This document shows positions 27,115 to 35,990 of a stretch of 64,000 nucleotides of DNA, piece after piece. Under the pieces are notes generated by a model that saw only the letters and a program-made list of their open reading frames with translations, searched no databases and had not been told where the DNA came from. The DNA comes from Rhodoplanes serenus (GTDB lineage Bacteria > Pseudomonadota > Alphaproteobacteria > Rhizobiales > Xanthobacteraceae): NCBI GenBank assembly GCA_009720755.1, contig WNKV01000003.1, positions 62,001 to 126,000 of the forward strand. The letters run 5' to 3'. A program made the position numbers and the translations under genes. Position 1 is the first letter of the stretch, and each line of letters opens with the position of its first letter.

Positions 27115-27906
27115 TCACGAGCGCAGCATGCTTGTGCTGGCTTGCAGCATCGAGTCGGTCGCCGAGATCACCTTGGCGTTCATCTCGTAGGCGCGCTGGG
27201 CCGCGATCAGGTCGGAGATCTCTGTCACCGCCTCGACATTGGCCTGCTCGAGGCTGAGCTGCTGCAAGTCGCCGAGCCCGTCGACGGTGGCGAGCCCGTC
27301 CTGTGGGGCGCCGGAGGCAGGCGTCTCGACGAACAGGTTGTCGCCGATCGGCTGGAGGCCGGCCTTGTTGATGAAGCGGGTGAGGGTGAGCTGGCCGAGC
27401 ACCTGCGGGGTGGTATTGCCCGGAATGGTGACCGACACCTGGCCCTGGCTGTTGATGGTGACCGAGGTGGCGTTGGTCGGGATGGTGATGCCCGGCTGCA
27501 CCAGGTTGCCCTGCGCCGTGACGATGCGGCCCTGGCCGTCCTTCTCGAAGGAGCCGTCGCGCGTGTAGGCATAGCTGCCGTCGGGCATCTGGATCTTGAA
27601 GAAGCCCTCGCCCCGGATGGCGACGTCGAGATCGCGCCCGGTCGGCAGGATGGTGCCCTGGGTCATGATCCGCGGCGTGCCGACCGTCTTGACGCCGGAG
27701 CCGATGTCGACGCCGACCGGCAGAATGTTGCCCTGATCGGAGGTCTGGGTGCCGATCCGGCGGACATGCTCGTAGAGCAGGTCCTGGAACTCCGCGCGCT
27801 GCCGCTTGTAGCCGGTCGTGCGCATGTTGGCGATGTTGTTGGAGATGACCTGGACGTTGAGTTCCTGGGCCATCATGCCGGTCGCGGCGGTGTGGAGGGC
27901 GCGCAT
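27115..27906 (-). CDS. flgG: Flagellar distal rod protein FlgG
   Basis: Forms the distal rod of the basal body. The 263-residue product starts with the rod/hook family motif MRALHTAATGMMAQELNVQV followed by SNNIANMRTTGYKRQRAEF. It ends with VEAVTEISDLIAAQRAYEMN and AKVISATDSMLQASTSMLRS, the conserved coiled C-terminal part. Length is standard (about 260). It lies 23 bases after flgF and 11 bases before flgA on the minus strand. Confidence 0.97.
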   Translation of the reverse strand: MRALHTAATGMMAQELNVQVISNNIANMRTTGYKRQRAEFQDLLYEHVRRIGTQTSDQGNILPVGVDIGSGVKTVGTPRIMTQGTILPTGRDLDVAIRGEGFFKIQMPDGSYAYTRDGSFEKDGQGRIVTAQGNLVQPGITIPTNATSVTINSQGQVSVTIPGNTTPQVLGQLTLTRFINKAGLQPIGDNLFVETPASGAPQDGLATVDGLGDLQQLSLEQANVEAVTEISDLIAAQRAYEMNAKVISATDSMLQASTSMLRS

Positions 27907-27929
27907 GCCGTTGTCTCCTCAGGGCTCGA

Positions 27930-28703
27930 TCAGGTCGGCACGTCGGCGAGACGCTCGATCGCCGACTTGCGCAGGTCGTTCTGCTGGGACAGCAGGTTGG
28001 AGACGTTGGTGTAGGCCCGCGTGATCTCCATCAGACGGGTGATCTCGATCACGGTCTTGACGTTCGACTTCTCGATGGCGCCCTGGATCAGCTTGGAGCC
28101 GGTGCCGGCCGGCTGGGCGGCGCCGGCGGCGGGCGGCGCCGAATAGGTGTTGGCGCCTTCCTTCTGGAGCTGCTGGGGCTGCGCGAAGACGACCATGCGG
28201 ATCTTGCCGCGCTGCGAGTCGGTCTTGTTGTCGGCGCCTTCGAGAACGCTGACCCGCCCCTCGGGGGTGATCGAGATGTTACGGTCGAGCGGCTGGAACA
28301 CGATGGGGCCGGCGTCGCCCATTACGCGCGACCCGTCCATGGTGACGAGCTGGCCCTGGTTGTTGATCTGAAGGGCGCCGGCGCGGGTGTAGCGCTCGCC
28401 ATTGGGAGTCTGGACCACCAGGAAGGCGCTGCCGTCGATGGCGACGTCGAGGGGATTGCCGGTCTCCTGGATCGGCCCCTGGCCGAGGTCGTGCCAGCTA
28501 CCGCCGTCCTGGACGAAACGGATCACCCGGTCGCCGCCGCCGAAACGGTTCTCGCGCGCGACCGGCGAAAGGTATTCCTGGAACACCTCGCGGTTGGCCT
28601 TGTAGCCGGTGGTGTTGGCGTTGGCGACGTTGTTGGCGACCACATCGAGGTCGCGGCGCAACGCCACCTGGGCCGACAGCCCGACGAGAGCTGCATTCGG
28701 CAT
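27930..28703 (-). CDS. flgF: Flagellar proximal rod protein FlgF
   Basis: Proximal rod component. The 257-residue product begins NAALVGLSAQVALRRDLDVV with ANNVANANTTGYKANREVFQ, and the C-terminus has VKTVIEITRLMEITRAYTNV, as in FlgF/FlgG proteins. It is somewhat diverged from FlgG, with a Pro/Ala-rich insert (SAPPAAGAAQPAGTG) at about residues 190-205. It is first in the minus-strand flgF-flgG-flgA-flgH operon and divergent from fliL. The start is ATG 28703 with GGAGGGGGAGAC just upstream. Confidence 0.95.
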   Translation of the reverse strand: MPNAALVGLSAQVALRRDLDVVANNVANANTTGYKANREVFQEYLSPVARENRFGGGDRVIRFVQDGGSWHDLGQGPIQETGNPLDVAIDGSAFLVVQTPNGERYTRAGALQINNQGQLVTMDGSRVMGDAGPIVFQPLDRNISITPEGRVSVLEGADNKTDSQRGKIRMVVFAQPQQLQKEGANTYSAPPAAGAAQPAGTGSKLIQGAIEKSNVKTVIEITRLMEITRAYTNVSNLLSQQNDLRKSAIERLADVPT

Positions 28704-28888
28704 GGTGGTCTCCCCCTCCGGCCGGGGCGTCGCTCTCCCGTGCGGCGCTCCGGCGTGCGTCGCGTCGGCTCTCCCAAACCGACGCTCCGCAATTTGTGAA
28801 GCAGCCCGCGTGCCAGAGGAGAAAAGATAGAAAGATCAATTGGAAACGGCGCGAGAACCAGCCCTCGCGGGCGGCAAGATGCGCCCGC

Positions 28889-28929
28889 GACCGCTGCGAC
28901 CCGGCAAATTGTGCCGCATCGCAGCGGTC
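28889..28929. promoter_or_regulatory. 41-bp interrupted perfect dyad between flgF and fliL
   Basis: Symmetric arrangement: GACCGCTGCGA, 3 bases, GGCA, 5 bases, TGCC, 3 bases, TCGCAGCGGTC. Both the 11-bp outer and 4-bp inner arms are perfect complements. It sits 186 bases upstream of flgF and 124 bases upstream of fliL, between divergent genes. A terminator is therefore not expected here, and an operator for a dimeric regulator of both operons is a reasonable reading. Confidence 0.6.
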
Positions 28930-28942
28930 TGGAAAGTTTCCG

Positions 28943-28950
28943 TTAACCAT
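28943..28950 (+). promoter_or_regulatory. Candidate CtrA half-site upstream of fliL
   Basis: TTAACCAT, the 8-base half-site form recognised by CtrA in alphaproteobacteria, in the orientation facing fliL and about 103 bases before its ATG. TTAA is rare in this GC-rich window, so the exact match is notable, but an 8-mer alone is weak evidence. Confidence 0.5.
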
Positions 28951-29053
28951 TTGGCCCCTACTGTGGTGACGAGGCCGGACTCGCGGGACCCGTGACCGAC
29001 CGTGGCGAACGTCCGGTCAGGCGGCATGCGAAGCGGCGATCGGGGACGCGGCG

Positions 29054-29575
29054 ATGGCGGACAAGGGCAAGACTTCCGAGCAGGACGCCGACACGGCGAC
29101 GCCGGAAGGCGGCGAGAAGCCGAAGGGCAAGCTTCCGATCAAGCTGATCGCGATCGCCGGTGGCGCCGTGCTGCTGCTCGGCGGCGGCGGCTTCGCGGCG
29201 TTCAAGATGCTCAAGGGCGGCGGCCATAGCGAGCAGGCGGCCGCGCATGCGCCGGCGGCGCCCAAGCCGGCGGTGTTTTTCGACGTGCCGGACGTGCTGG
29301 TGAACCTCTCGGCCGTCAACAGCGAGCGGACTCAGTATCTCAAGGTGAAGGTGGTGCTCGAGCTGCCCGACGCCAAGCTCAAGGAGCAGCTCACCCCGAT
29401 GATGCCGCGGCTCCTCGACATGTTCCAGACCTACCTGCGCGAGCTGCGTCCGACCGATCTCGACGGCTCCGCCGGCCTCTATCGGCTCAAGGAGGAGCTG
29501 ACCCGGCGCGTCAACGCCTCGATCGCGCCGAACCGCGTGAACGCGGTGCTGTTCAAGGAAATCGTCGTCCAGTGA
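29054..29575 (+). CDS. fliL: Flagellar basal-body protein FliL
   Basis: Inner-membrane protein around the stator that supports torque generation. The 173-residue product has a charged cytoplasmic N-terminus, one membrane segment (LIAIAGGAVLLLGGGGFAAF, residues about 31-50) and a periplasmic FliL domain: PDVLVNLSAVNSERTQYLKV, then LLDMFQTYLRELRPTDLDGS and VNAVLFKEIVVQ at the end, all family hallmarks. The start is ATG 29054. It is followed by fliM after 19 bases and is divergent from flgF. Confidence 0.94.
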   Translation: MADKGKTSEQDADTATPEGGEKPKGKLPIKLIAIAGGAVLLLGGGGFAAFKMLKGGGHSEQAAAHAPAAPKPAVFFDVPDVLVNLSAVNSERTQYLKVKVVLELPDAKLKEQLTPMMPRLLDMFQTYLRELRPTDLDGSAGLYRLKEELTRRVNASIAPNRVNAVLFKEIVVQ

Positions 29576-29594
29576 CGCACCGGGTTCCCGTGCC

Positions 29595-30803
29595 ATGCCG
29601 CCTGATCAGACCGTCGACCAGGACGCCCTAGCGGCCCAATGGGGCCTGGCGCTCGAAGCCGAATCCGCCGCGCCCGCCGGCGACGGCTCGCAACGCAAGG
29701 AGGGCGAGGTCGACGAGCAGATGGCGGCCCAGTGGGCCGCCATCATCGACGAGACCAACGAGGGCGCCTCCGGCAAGGCGAGCGCCGAGCGCACGCTCGG
29801 CCAGGAGGAAATCGACGCGCTGCTCGGCTTCAGCGCCGCCGACCTGTCGCTCAGCGACAACTCCGGCATCCGGGCGATCATCGATTCGGCGATGGTCTCC
29901 TACGAGCGTCTGCCGATGCTGGAGATCGTCTTCGACCGGCTGGTCCGGTTGATGACGGCCTCGCTGCGCAACTTCACATCCGACAACGTCGAGGTGTCGC
30001 TCGACCAGATCACCTCGGTGCGCTTCGGCGACTATCTCAATTCGATTCCGCTGCCGGCGATCCTCGCGGTTTTCCGGGCCGAGGAATGGGAGAACTTCGG
30101 CCTCGCCACGGTGTCGTCGAGCCTCATCTACTCGATGATCGACGTGCTGCTCGGCGGGCGCCGCGGCCAGTCGTCGGTGCGGGTCGAGGGGCGCCCCTAC
30201 ACGACCATCGAGACGGATCTCGTCAAGCGCATGGTCGAGGTGATCCTGGCGGACGCCGAGCTGGCCTTCAAGCCGCTGTCGCCGGTGAAGTTCAACATCG
30301 ACCGCTTCGAGACCAATCCGCGCTTCGCGGCGATCTCGCGGCCCGCCAATGCGGCCATCCTGGTGCGGCTGCGCATCGACATGGAGGACCGCGGCGGCAC
30401 CGTCGAGCTGCTGCTGCCCTACGCCACCATCGAGCCCATCCGCGACGTGCTGTTGCAGATGTTCATGGGCGACAAGCTCGGTCGCGATCCGATCTGGGAG
30501 GGGCATCTCGCCACCGAGATCGGCCACGCCGAGATCGCCGTCGACGCGGTGCTGTACGAAGCCTATCTGCCGCTGCGCCGGCTGATGGAGCTGGATGTCG
30601 GCGACACGCTGGAGCTCGACCTCAAGCCGGAGGCGCTGGTGGCGGTGCGTTGCGGCAACATCACCCTCACCGAGGCCCGCATGGGGCGGGTCGGCGACCG
30701 CGTCGCGGTGCGGGTCGCCAAGCCGCTGCGGCGGCCCAAGACAACCTTCGCCATGTTCGAATCGGCGGGCGAATCGTCCAAGCGCATGGAGGCGTCGTCG
30801 TGA
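29595..30803 (+). CDS. fliM: Flagellar switch protein FliM with an extended N-terminus
   Basis: C-ring protein that binds CheY-P and sets rotation direction. The 402-residue product contains the CheY-binding/entry motif LGQEEIDALLGFS at residues 68-80 rather than at the very N-terminus. The core domain follows (SYERLPMLEIVFDRLVRLMT) with the C-terminal SpoA domain (LDVGDTLELDLKPEALVAV). The 67-residue extension holds two similar segments, LAAQWGLAL and MAAQWAAII, about 30 residues apart, in an acidic context. Its stop overlaps the GTG start of the DUF6468 gene, so translation is coupled. Confidence 0.95.
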   Translation: MPPDQTVDQDALAAQWGLALEAESAAPAGDGSQRKEGEVDEQMAAQWAAIIDETNEGASGKASAERTLGQEEIDALLGFSAADLSLSDNSGIRAIIDSAMVSYERLPMLEIVFDRLVRLMTASLRNFTSDNVEVSLDQITSVRFGDYLNSIPLPAILAVFRAEEWENFGLATVSSSLIYSMIDVLLGGRRGQSSVRVEGRPYTTIETDLVKRMVEVILADAELAFKPLSPVKFNIDRFETNPRFAAISRPANAAILVRLRIDMEDRGGTVELLLPYATIEPIRDVLLQMFMGDKLGRDPIWEGHLATEIGHAEIAVDAVLYEAYLPLRRLMELDVGDTLELDLKPEALVAVRCGNITLTEARMGRVGDRVAVRVAKPLRRPKTTFAMFESAGESSKRMEASS

Positions 30804-31282
30804 CACAGTGGATCGGATTCGCCGTCGAGGGGCTGGTCGCGGTCCTGTTGCTGCTGACCATCGCGTATTGCGTGGCGCTGAACTCCAAGCTGCGGCGGCT
30901 GAAGGCCGACGAGCACGCCCTCAAGGCCACCATCGCCGAGCTGATCACCGCGACCGAGATCGCCGAGCGGGCGATCGCCGGCCTCAAGGTGACGGTGCGC
31001 GAGTGCGACCAGAACATCGGTGATCGCCTGCGCACCGCCGAGCGGTTCGCGGCCGATATCCAGCGTCAGATCGAGGCCGGAACCGTGGTGCTGGACCGGC
31101 TCGCGCGCATCGTCGCGGCGTCGCGCCCGGCGCCCGAGCCGGCCGCCGAGGCTCCCGCGCCGGTGCCGCCCGCCCCGTCGCCGGCGGCGCTCGCGCCGGC
31201 CCCCGACAGCAAGGCGGTTCTGGCCGCCGCCCAGGCGTTCGCCGAGCGCGCTCGCGCCCGCGCCAAGGGACTCGCGGCATGA
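30800..31282 (+). CDS. DUF6468-type single-pass membrane protein in the fliLM operon
   Basis: 160 residues: one N-terminal membrane segment (FAVEGLVAVLLLLTIAYCVAL), a coiled-coil region (KLRRLKADEHALKATIAELI onward to about residue 95), then an Ala/Pro-rich tail. The GTG start overlaps the fliM stop (GTGA), and its own stop overlaps the next ATG, so it belongs to a tightly coupled fliL-fliM-this-motE unit. Proteins like this are known from alphaproteobacterial flagellar operons as a domain of unknown function. A role at the switch/stator interface is an inference from position. Confidence 0.85.
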   Translation: MTQWIGFAVEGLVAVLLLLTIAYCVALNSKLRRLKADEHALKATIAELITATEIAERAIAGLKVTVRECDQNIGDRLRTAERFAADIQRQIEAGTVVLDRLARIVAASRPAPEPAAEAPAPVPPAPSPAALAPAPDSKAVLAAAQAFAERARARAKGLAA

Positions 31283-32133
31283 CTCTGTTCCGCGAGCTGA
31301 GGCTGATCCCCGTCGTGCTGTTCGCGGCGGTGTGCCTGCTCGCCCTCAAGGTGCTCGGTTTGGTGATCGACGACGGCGCCCCGATCGGCGGGTTCGAGAG
31401 CCCGGCGACGCCGGCGCGCGCTCCCGCCGTCACGGTCGAGCGCGCCGGTATGCGGCCCGACGCCCCCGCTCAGACGCCGCGCGGCTCGTGGGCCAAGGAG
31501 ATGTTCAACTATCCCGACGTCACCGGATCGGTCGGCGGAGGCGCGCCACTGGTCACCGGCTCGGCGCCGTCGAAGCCGAAGGAGGGCGAGAAGAAGGAGG
31601 AGAAGAAGCCGCAGCCCGCCAATCCGGAGCCGAGCCCCGGCGGCATGCTGGTGCCGCTGAACCAGGCGCCGATTCCGCCCGGCGAGCGCGCCCTGCTCGA
31701 ACGCCTCCAGGAGCGCCGCCAGGAGCTGGAGGCGCGGGCGCGCGAGCTGGAGGTGCGCGAGAACATGCTGCGCACTGCCGAGAAGCAGCTCGAGTTGCGC
31801 ATGGGCGAGCTGAAGGACATGGAGGAGCGCATCAAGGTCGCGTCGCAGCAGAAGGACGAGGCGGAGTCGCAGCGCTTCAAGAGCCTGGTCACCATGTACG
31901 AGAACATGCGCGCCAAGGACGCCGCCAAGATCTTCGACCGGCTCGAGATGAAGGTGCTGCTCGACGTCGCCTCGCAGATCAATCCGCGACGGATGTCCGA
32001 CATCCTCGCCATGATGGGGCCCGAGCAGGCCGAGAAACTGACGGTCGAGCTCGCCGCCCGGGCGAGCGCGACGCCGCGCACGCCGTCGCCGAACGAGCTG
32101 CCGAAGATTGAGGGGCGGCCGAAGTCGCAGTAG
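31279..32133 (+). CDS. motE: MotE-family protein (flagellar stator-assembly chaperone type)
   Basis: 284 residues. It has an N-terminal membrane anchor (VVLFAAVCLLALKVLGLVI), a Pro/Lys-rich linker, a long coiled coil (RQELEARARELEVRENMLRT to about residue 195), and an MgtE-N-like domain at the C-terminus (YENMRAKDAAKIFDRLEMKV, NPRRMSDILAMMGPEQAEKL). In rhizobia MotE is a periplasmic chaperone for MotC; MotC is not in this window. Here the gene is coupled by a four-base overlap to the fliLM operon. The family call is firm; the chaperone role is by analogy. Confidence 0.85.
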   Translation: MTLFRELRLIPVVLFAAVCLLALKVLGLVIDDGAPIGGFESPATPARAPAVTVERAGMRPDAPAQTPRGSWAKEMFNYPDVTGSVGGGAPLVTGSAPSKPKEGEKKEEKKPQPANPEPSPGGMLVPLNQAPIPPGERALLERLQERRQELEARARELEVRENMLRTAEKQLELRMGELKDMEERIKVASQQKDEAESQRFKSLVTMYENMRAKDAAKIFDRLEMKVLLDVASQINPRRMSDILAMMGPEQAEKLTVELAARASATPRTPSPNELPKIEGRPKSQ

Positions 32134-32191
32134 CGCCGGCGCAGCGTAGCATCGGCTTGTCGGGACGCCGTTCGGCGGCCAAGCTGGGCCG

Positions 32192-32941
32192 ATGCACACG
32201 ACCCCCGACATCCCGTCTCTCCTCGCCATTGGAACCGCCACCTTCCTGTTCGCCGGCCTGGTCAAGGGCACCATCGGGCTGGGGCTGCCGACCGTCGCCA
32301 TGGGGCTGCTCGGCCTCGTGCTGCCGCCGGCCACCGCCGCCACGGTGCTGCTGGTGCCGTCCTTCGTCACCAATGCGTGGCAGATGCTCGACGGCCCCGA
32401 GCTCGGCCGGCTGCTGCGGCGGCTGTGGCCGATGCTGGCCGGCGTGGTGGTCGGAACGCTGGCGGGGTCGTGGTCGATCGGACTCGCCTGGCCGGGTGCC
32501 GGGGCGGCGCTGGGGGTGGCGCTCGCGCTCTATGGTCTCGTCGGTCTGCTCGGGCTGCGCGTCGCGGCCGAGCAGGTGAAAGCGATCTGGATCGGTCCCG
32601 CGGTCGGACTTGCGACCGGGCTGGTCACGGCGGCGACCGGCGTGTTCGTGCTGCCCGCCGTGCCGTATCTCCAGGCGCTCGGGCTCGGCAAGGACGGGCT
32701 GGTGCAGGCGCTCGGCCTGTCCTTCACGGTATCGACCGTGGCGCTCGGCATTGGGCTCACGCAGGCGCAGACGCTGGACGCGCCGCTGCTCGGCCTTTCG
32801 GTGCTGGCCTTGCTGCCTGCCGGCGCCGGCATGTGGCTCGGCCAGATGCTGCGGGCGCGGGTGAGCGAGACGGTGTTCCGCACCGTCTTCTTCGCCGGGC
32901 TCCTGGTGCTCGGCGGCTACGCGGTGGTGCGCGGGCTCTGA
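32192..32941 (+). CDS. TauE/SafE-family sulfite/anion exporter
   Basis: 249-residue inner-membrane protein with about eight hydrophobic segments. Two TauE/SafE half-domains are seen: FLFAGLVKGTIGLGLPTVAM near the N-terminus and GLATGLVTAATGVFVLPAVP in the middle, each with the G-rich pattern typical of the family. Members export sulfite, sulfoacetate or other organic anions. The start is ATG 32192. It is 58 bases after motE but unrelated to flagella, and it is convergent with the ABC ATPase gene of the adjoining cluster. Confidence 0.9.
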   Translation: MHTTPDIPSLLAIGTATFLFAGLVKGTIGLGLPTVAMGLLGLVLPPATAATVLLVPSFVTNAWQMLDGPELGRLLRRLWPMLAGVVVGTLAGSWSIGLAWPGAGAALGVALALYGLVGLLGLRVAAEQVKAIWIGPAVGLATGLVTAATGVFVLPAVPYLQALGLGKDGLVQALGLSFTVSTVALGIGLTQAQTLDAPLLGLSVLALLPAGAGMWLGQMLRARVSETVFRTVFFAGLLVLGGYAVVRGL

Positions 32942-32978
32942 GCGGCCACGCCCCACGGTGCCCGGCGCGCCGGTCCGG

Positions 32979-33766
<788 letters not shown>

Positions 33767-33770
<4 letters not shown>

Positions 33771-34549
33771 TCCTGCCTCCATGGTGCGAGCCGCCGCTCC
33801 AGCGAGGCGAACAGCACGCTGCCGATCAGGCCCATGGCGCCCAGCATGATGACGTAGCCGAGCACCCGGGCGGTGTCGAAAGTCTGGCTCGCCGACAGGA
33901 TGGCGAAGCCGAAGCCGGCGAAGGAGCCGAAGAACTCCGCCACCACGATGCCGACCAGCGCGCGCGCCCAGGCGACTCGCACGCCGCTGACGATGAACGG
34001 CAGCGCGTAGGGGAACGTCACGGTGGTGAAGATCTGCATCGGCCGCGCGTTGAACGAGCGCGCCGCCTCGACGAGCTGCGGGTCGGTGGCGCGCAGCCCC
34101 GCCTCGGTGGTCACCACCACCGGGAACACCGCGACCAGGATGACCAGCACGAACTTGGAGGTGAAGCCGAGCCCGAGCCAGGCGATGAACAGCGGCGCCA
34201 GGGCGATGATCGGCACCGAGTTGAGGGCGCTGAGCACCGGCCCGCCGGTGAGCGACAGCATGCGGCTGGACGCCAGGGCGAGGCCGATGGCGACGCCGAT
34301 CGCCACCGAGACGACGAACGAGGTGACCACCGCCGTGACGGTGGCGGTCGCGTTGGTCCACATGGCGCCGTCGACCACCTCGTGGACGAGAGCGGCCGCG
34401 ACGTCGGCGGGCGGCACCAGCAGGAGCCGGTTGGTGACCACCATCGACACCACCTGCCAGATCAGCAGTACCGCGACGACCGAGATCGCGATCCGCGCCA
34501 GGCTGGCGGTCCGGGTGTCCTGTTCGAGAAAGTCGTACAAGCGCCGCAC
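33767..34549 (-). CDS. ABC transporter permease, SsuC/TauC-like
   Basis: 260-residue inner-membrane permease with six or so membrane segments. The cytoplasmic EAA-type loop is TTEAGLRATDPQLVEAARSF followed by NARPMQIFTTVTFPYALPFI, which contacts the ATPase. The segment ALNSVPIIALAPLFIAWLGL is also characteristic of this family. The start is ATG 34549. It is translationally coupled to the ATPase gene; a 235-base gap separates it from the TctC-type gene upstream. The most likely binding-protein partner is the NitT/TauT-type protein at 39330-40307. Confidence 0.94.
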
Positions 34550-34784
34550 GGTCGGCTCCCGTTATCGCGCGTGGGCGGGGGCCGGGCTATGCCGGCGGTG
34601 CGACGCGACGATCGCCCGCGGATGGCCGGCGACACAGAGGCTGATCATGGACGTCTCCCCGATGTCGGGTGGGTGTCGGATCGTGGTCGAGAGATGAGGC
34701 CGGGCCGCGCCGGCCACAACGATCCGGAGGGATCGCGTGGCCCGGCCGCCACCCGGCCGAGTGTGCGGCCCGGTGCATGGCGGG

Positions 34785-35864
34785 CTACTGGCCCTCGATC
34801 TTGGCCTCGCGGATCACCTTGGCCCATTTGTCGTGCTCGGCCCGGATCTGGGCCGCGAACTCGTCCGGCTTGTTGAGGATCGGCGTGAAGCCGAGCTCGA
34901 CCAGCCGCTCGCGCACGCCGGGCGCCTCCATCGCCTTGGTGATCTCGGCGTAGAGGACGTCGACGATCGGCTGCGGCGTTCCGGCCGGCACCAGGAATCC
35001 CTGCCAGGTGGCGGACTCCTGGCCCGGGAAGCCGACTTCGGCGATGGTCGGGATGTCGGGGGCGGAGGGGAAGCGCGCCTTGCTGGTCACCGCGAGCGCG
35101 CGGACCTTGTCGAGCAGGCCGACCACCGTGCCGAGCGTCATGCAGCCGATCTGGTTGTGGCCGCCGATGATCGACTGGAGCGACGGCCCGGAGCCGCGGA
35201 ACGGCACATGGGTGGCCTCCAGACCATAGGAGAGCTTGAGGAACTCGACCGCGAGGTGGCCGACCGTGCCGGTGCCGCCGGTCGCGTAGGTGTAGGTCTT
35301 GGGGCTGGCCTTGATCAGGTCGATCAGCTCCTTCAGGCTCTTGGCCGGAACCGAAGGGTGCACGAAGTAGACGTTGGGCGAGTCGCTGACCACGGTGATC
35401 GGGACGAAGTCCTTGATCGGGTCGAACGCCACCTTCTGGAACAGCGTCGGGTTGATGACCAGCGACGGCGAGGCGAGCAGCACCGTGGTGCCGTCGGGCG
35501 CCGAGCGCGCCGCCGCCGCCATGCCGATATTGCCGCCGGCGCCGCCCATGTTCTCGACATAGAACTGCTTGCCGAGATTGTCGGACAGCTTGGTGGCGAC
35601 CAGGCGGGCGATGATGTCGGTCGGGCCGCCGGCCGCGAACGGCACCAGGATCTTGACGGGGCGGTCGGGATAGCCCTGGGCGAGCGCCGGTGCCGACGGG
35701 CGCAGGCCCGCGGCCGCGGCGGCGCCCCCGGCCAGCATCGTCATCACGGTGCGTCGCGACGGCGAAGCGCCGGCCGGGCGGGCCGGCGCCTCGGACTCGG
35801 CGGCGGCGGTGTCCTGATCCATGGGCGTCCTCGTGCTGGCCGACGTCGTGCTGTCTGACGGCAT
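34785..35864 (-). CDS. Tripartite tricarboxylate transporter-type substrate-binding protein (TctC/Bug family), orphan
   Basis: Periplasmic solute-binding protein, 359 residues. A twin-arginine-like signal (SRRTVMTMLAGGAAAAAGL, residues about 36-54) precedes the Bug-family mature part: YPDRPVKILVPFAAGGPTDI, FYVENMGGAGGNIGMAAAAR, THVPFRGSGPSLQSIIGGHN and FPGQESATWQGFLVPAGTP. ATG 35864 (after CGGAGAT) and ATG 35822 (after GAGGACG) are both possible starts. No TctA or TctB membrane genes occur nearby. Family members bind dicarboxylates, aromatic acids, amides and similar compounds; the ligand here is probably related to the product of the neighbouring hydrolase. Confidence 0.93.
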   Translation of the reverse strand: MPSDSTTSASTRTPMDQDTAAAESEAPARPAGASPSRRTVMTMLAGGAAAAAGLRPSAPALAQGYPDRPVKILVPFAAGGPTDIIARLVATKLSDNLGKQFYVENMGGAGGNIGMAAAARSAPDGTTVLLASPSLVINPTLFQKVAFDPIKDFVPITVVSDSPNVYFVHPSVPAKSLKELIDLIKASPKTYTYATGGTGTVGHLAVEFLKLSYGLEATHVPFRGSGPSLQSIIGGHNQIGCMTLGTVVGLLDKVRALAVTSKARFPSAPDIPTIAEVGFPGQESATWQGFLVPAGTPQPIVDVLYAEITKAMEAPGVRERLVELGFTPILNKPDEFAAQIRAEHDKWAKVIREAKIEGQ

Positions 35865-35990
35865 GTCGATCTCCGATCGGGCTCCGGAGCGGGCGATCCG
35901 GCCGGATCGGCACCCGCTCGTCTCGTCGTTGGGTGGTCGCGCCTGCGACGGCGAACCGTTGTCACGTCGCCGGATGTGTTCCGGCGGTCG

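Larger units (their letters stand above)
28704..29053. other. Divergent flgF / fliL promoter region
   Basis: 350 bases between two flagellar operons reading away from each other. It contains a 41-bp interrupted perfect dyad (28889-28929) and a CtrA-type half-site (28943-28950). The stretch 28795-28860 is AT-richer than its surroundings and is the most likely place for the flgF promoter. No gene is supported. Confidence 0.6.

Noticed and set aside
32192-32941. TauE-like exporter as part of the flagellar operon
   Set aside because: It follows motE on the same strand, but there is a 58-base gap and no functional link; a separate gene is more likely.
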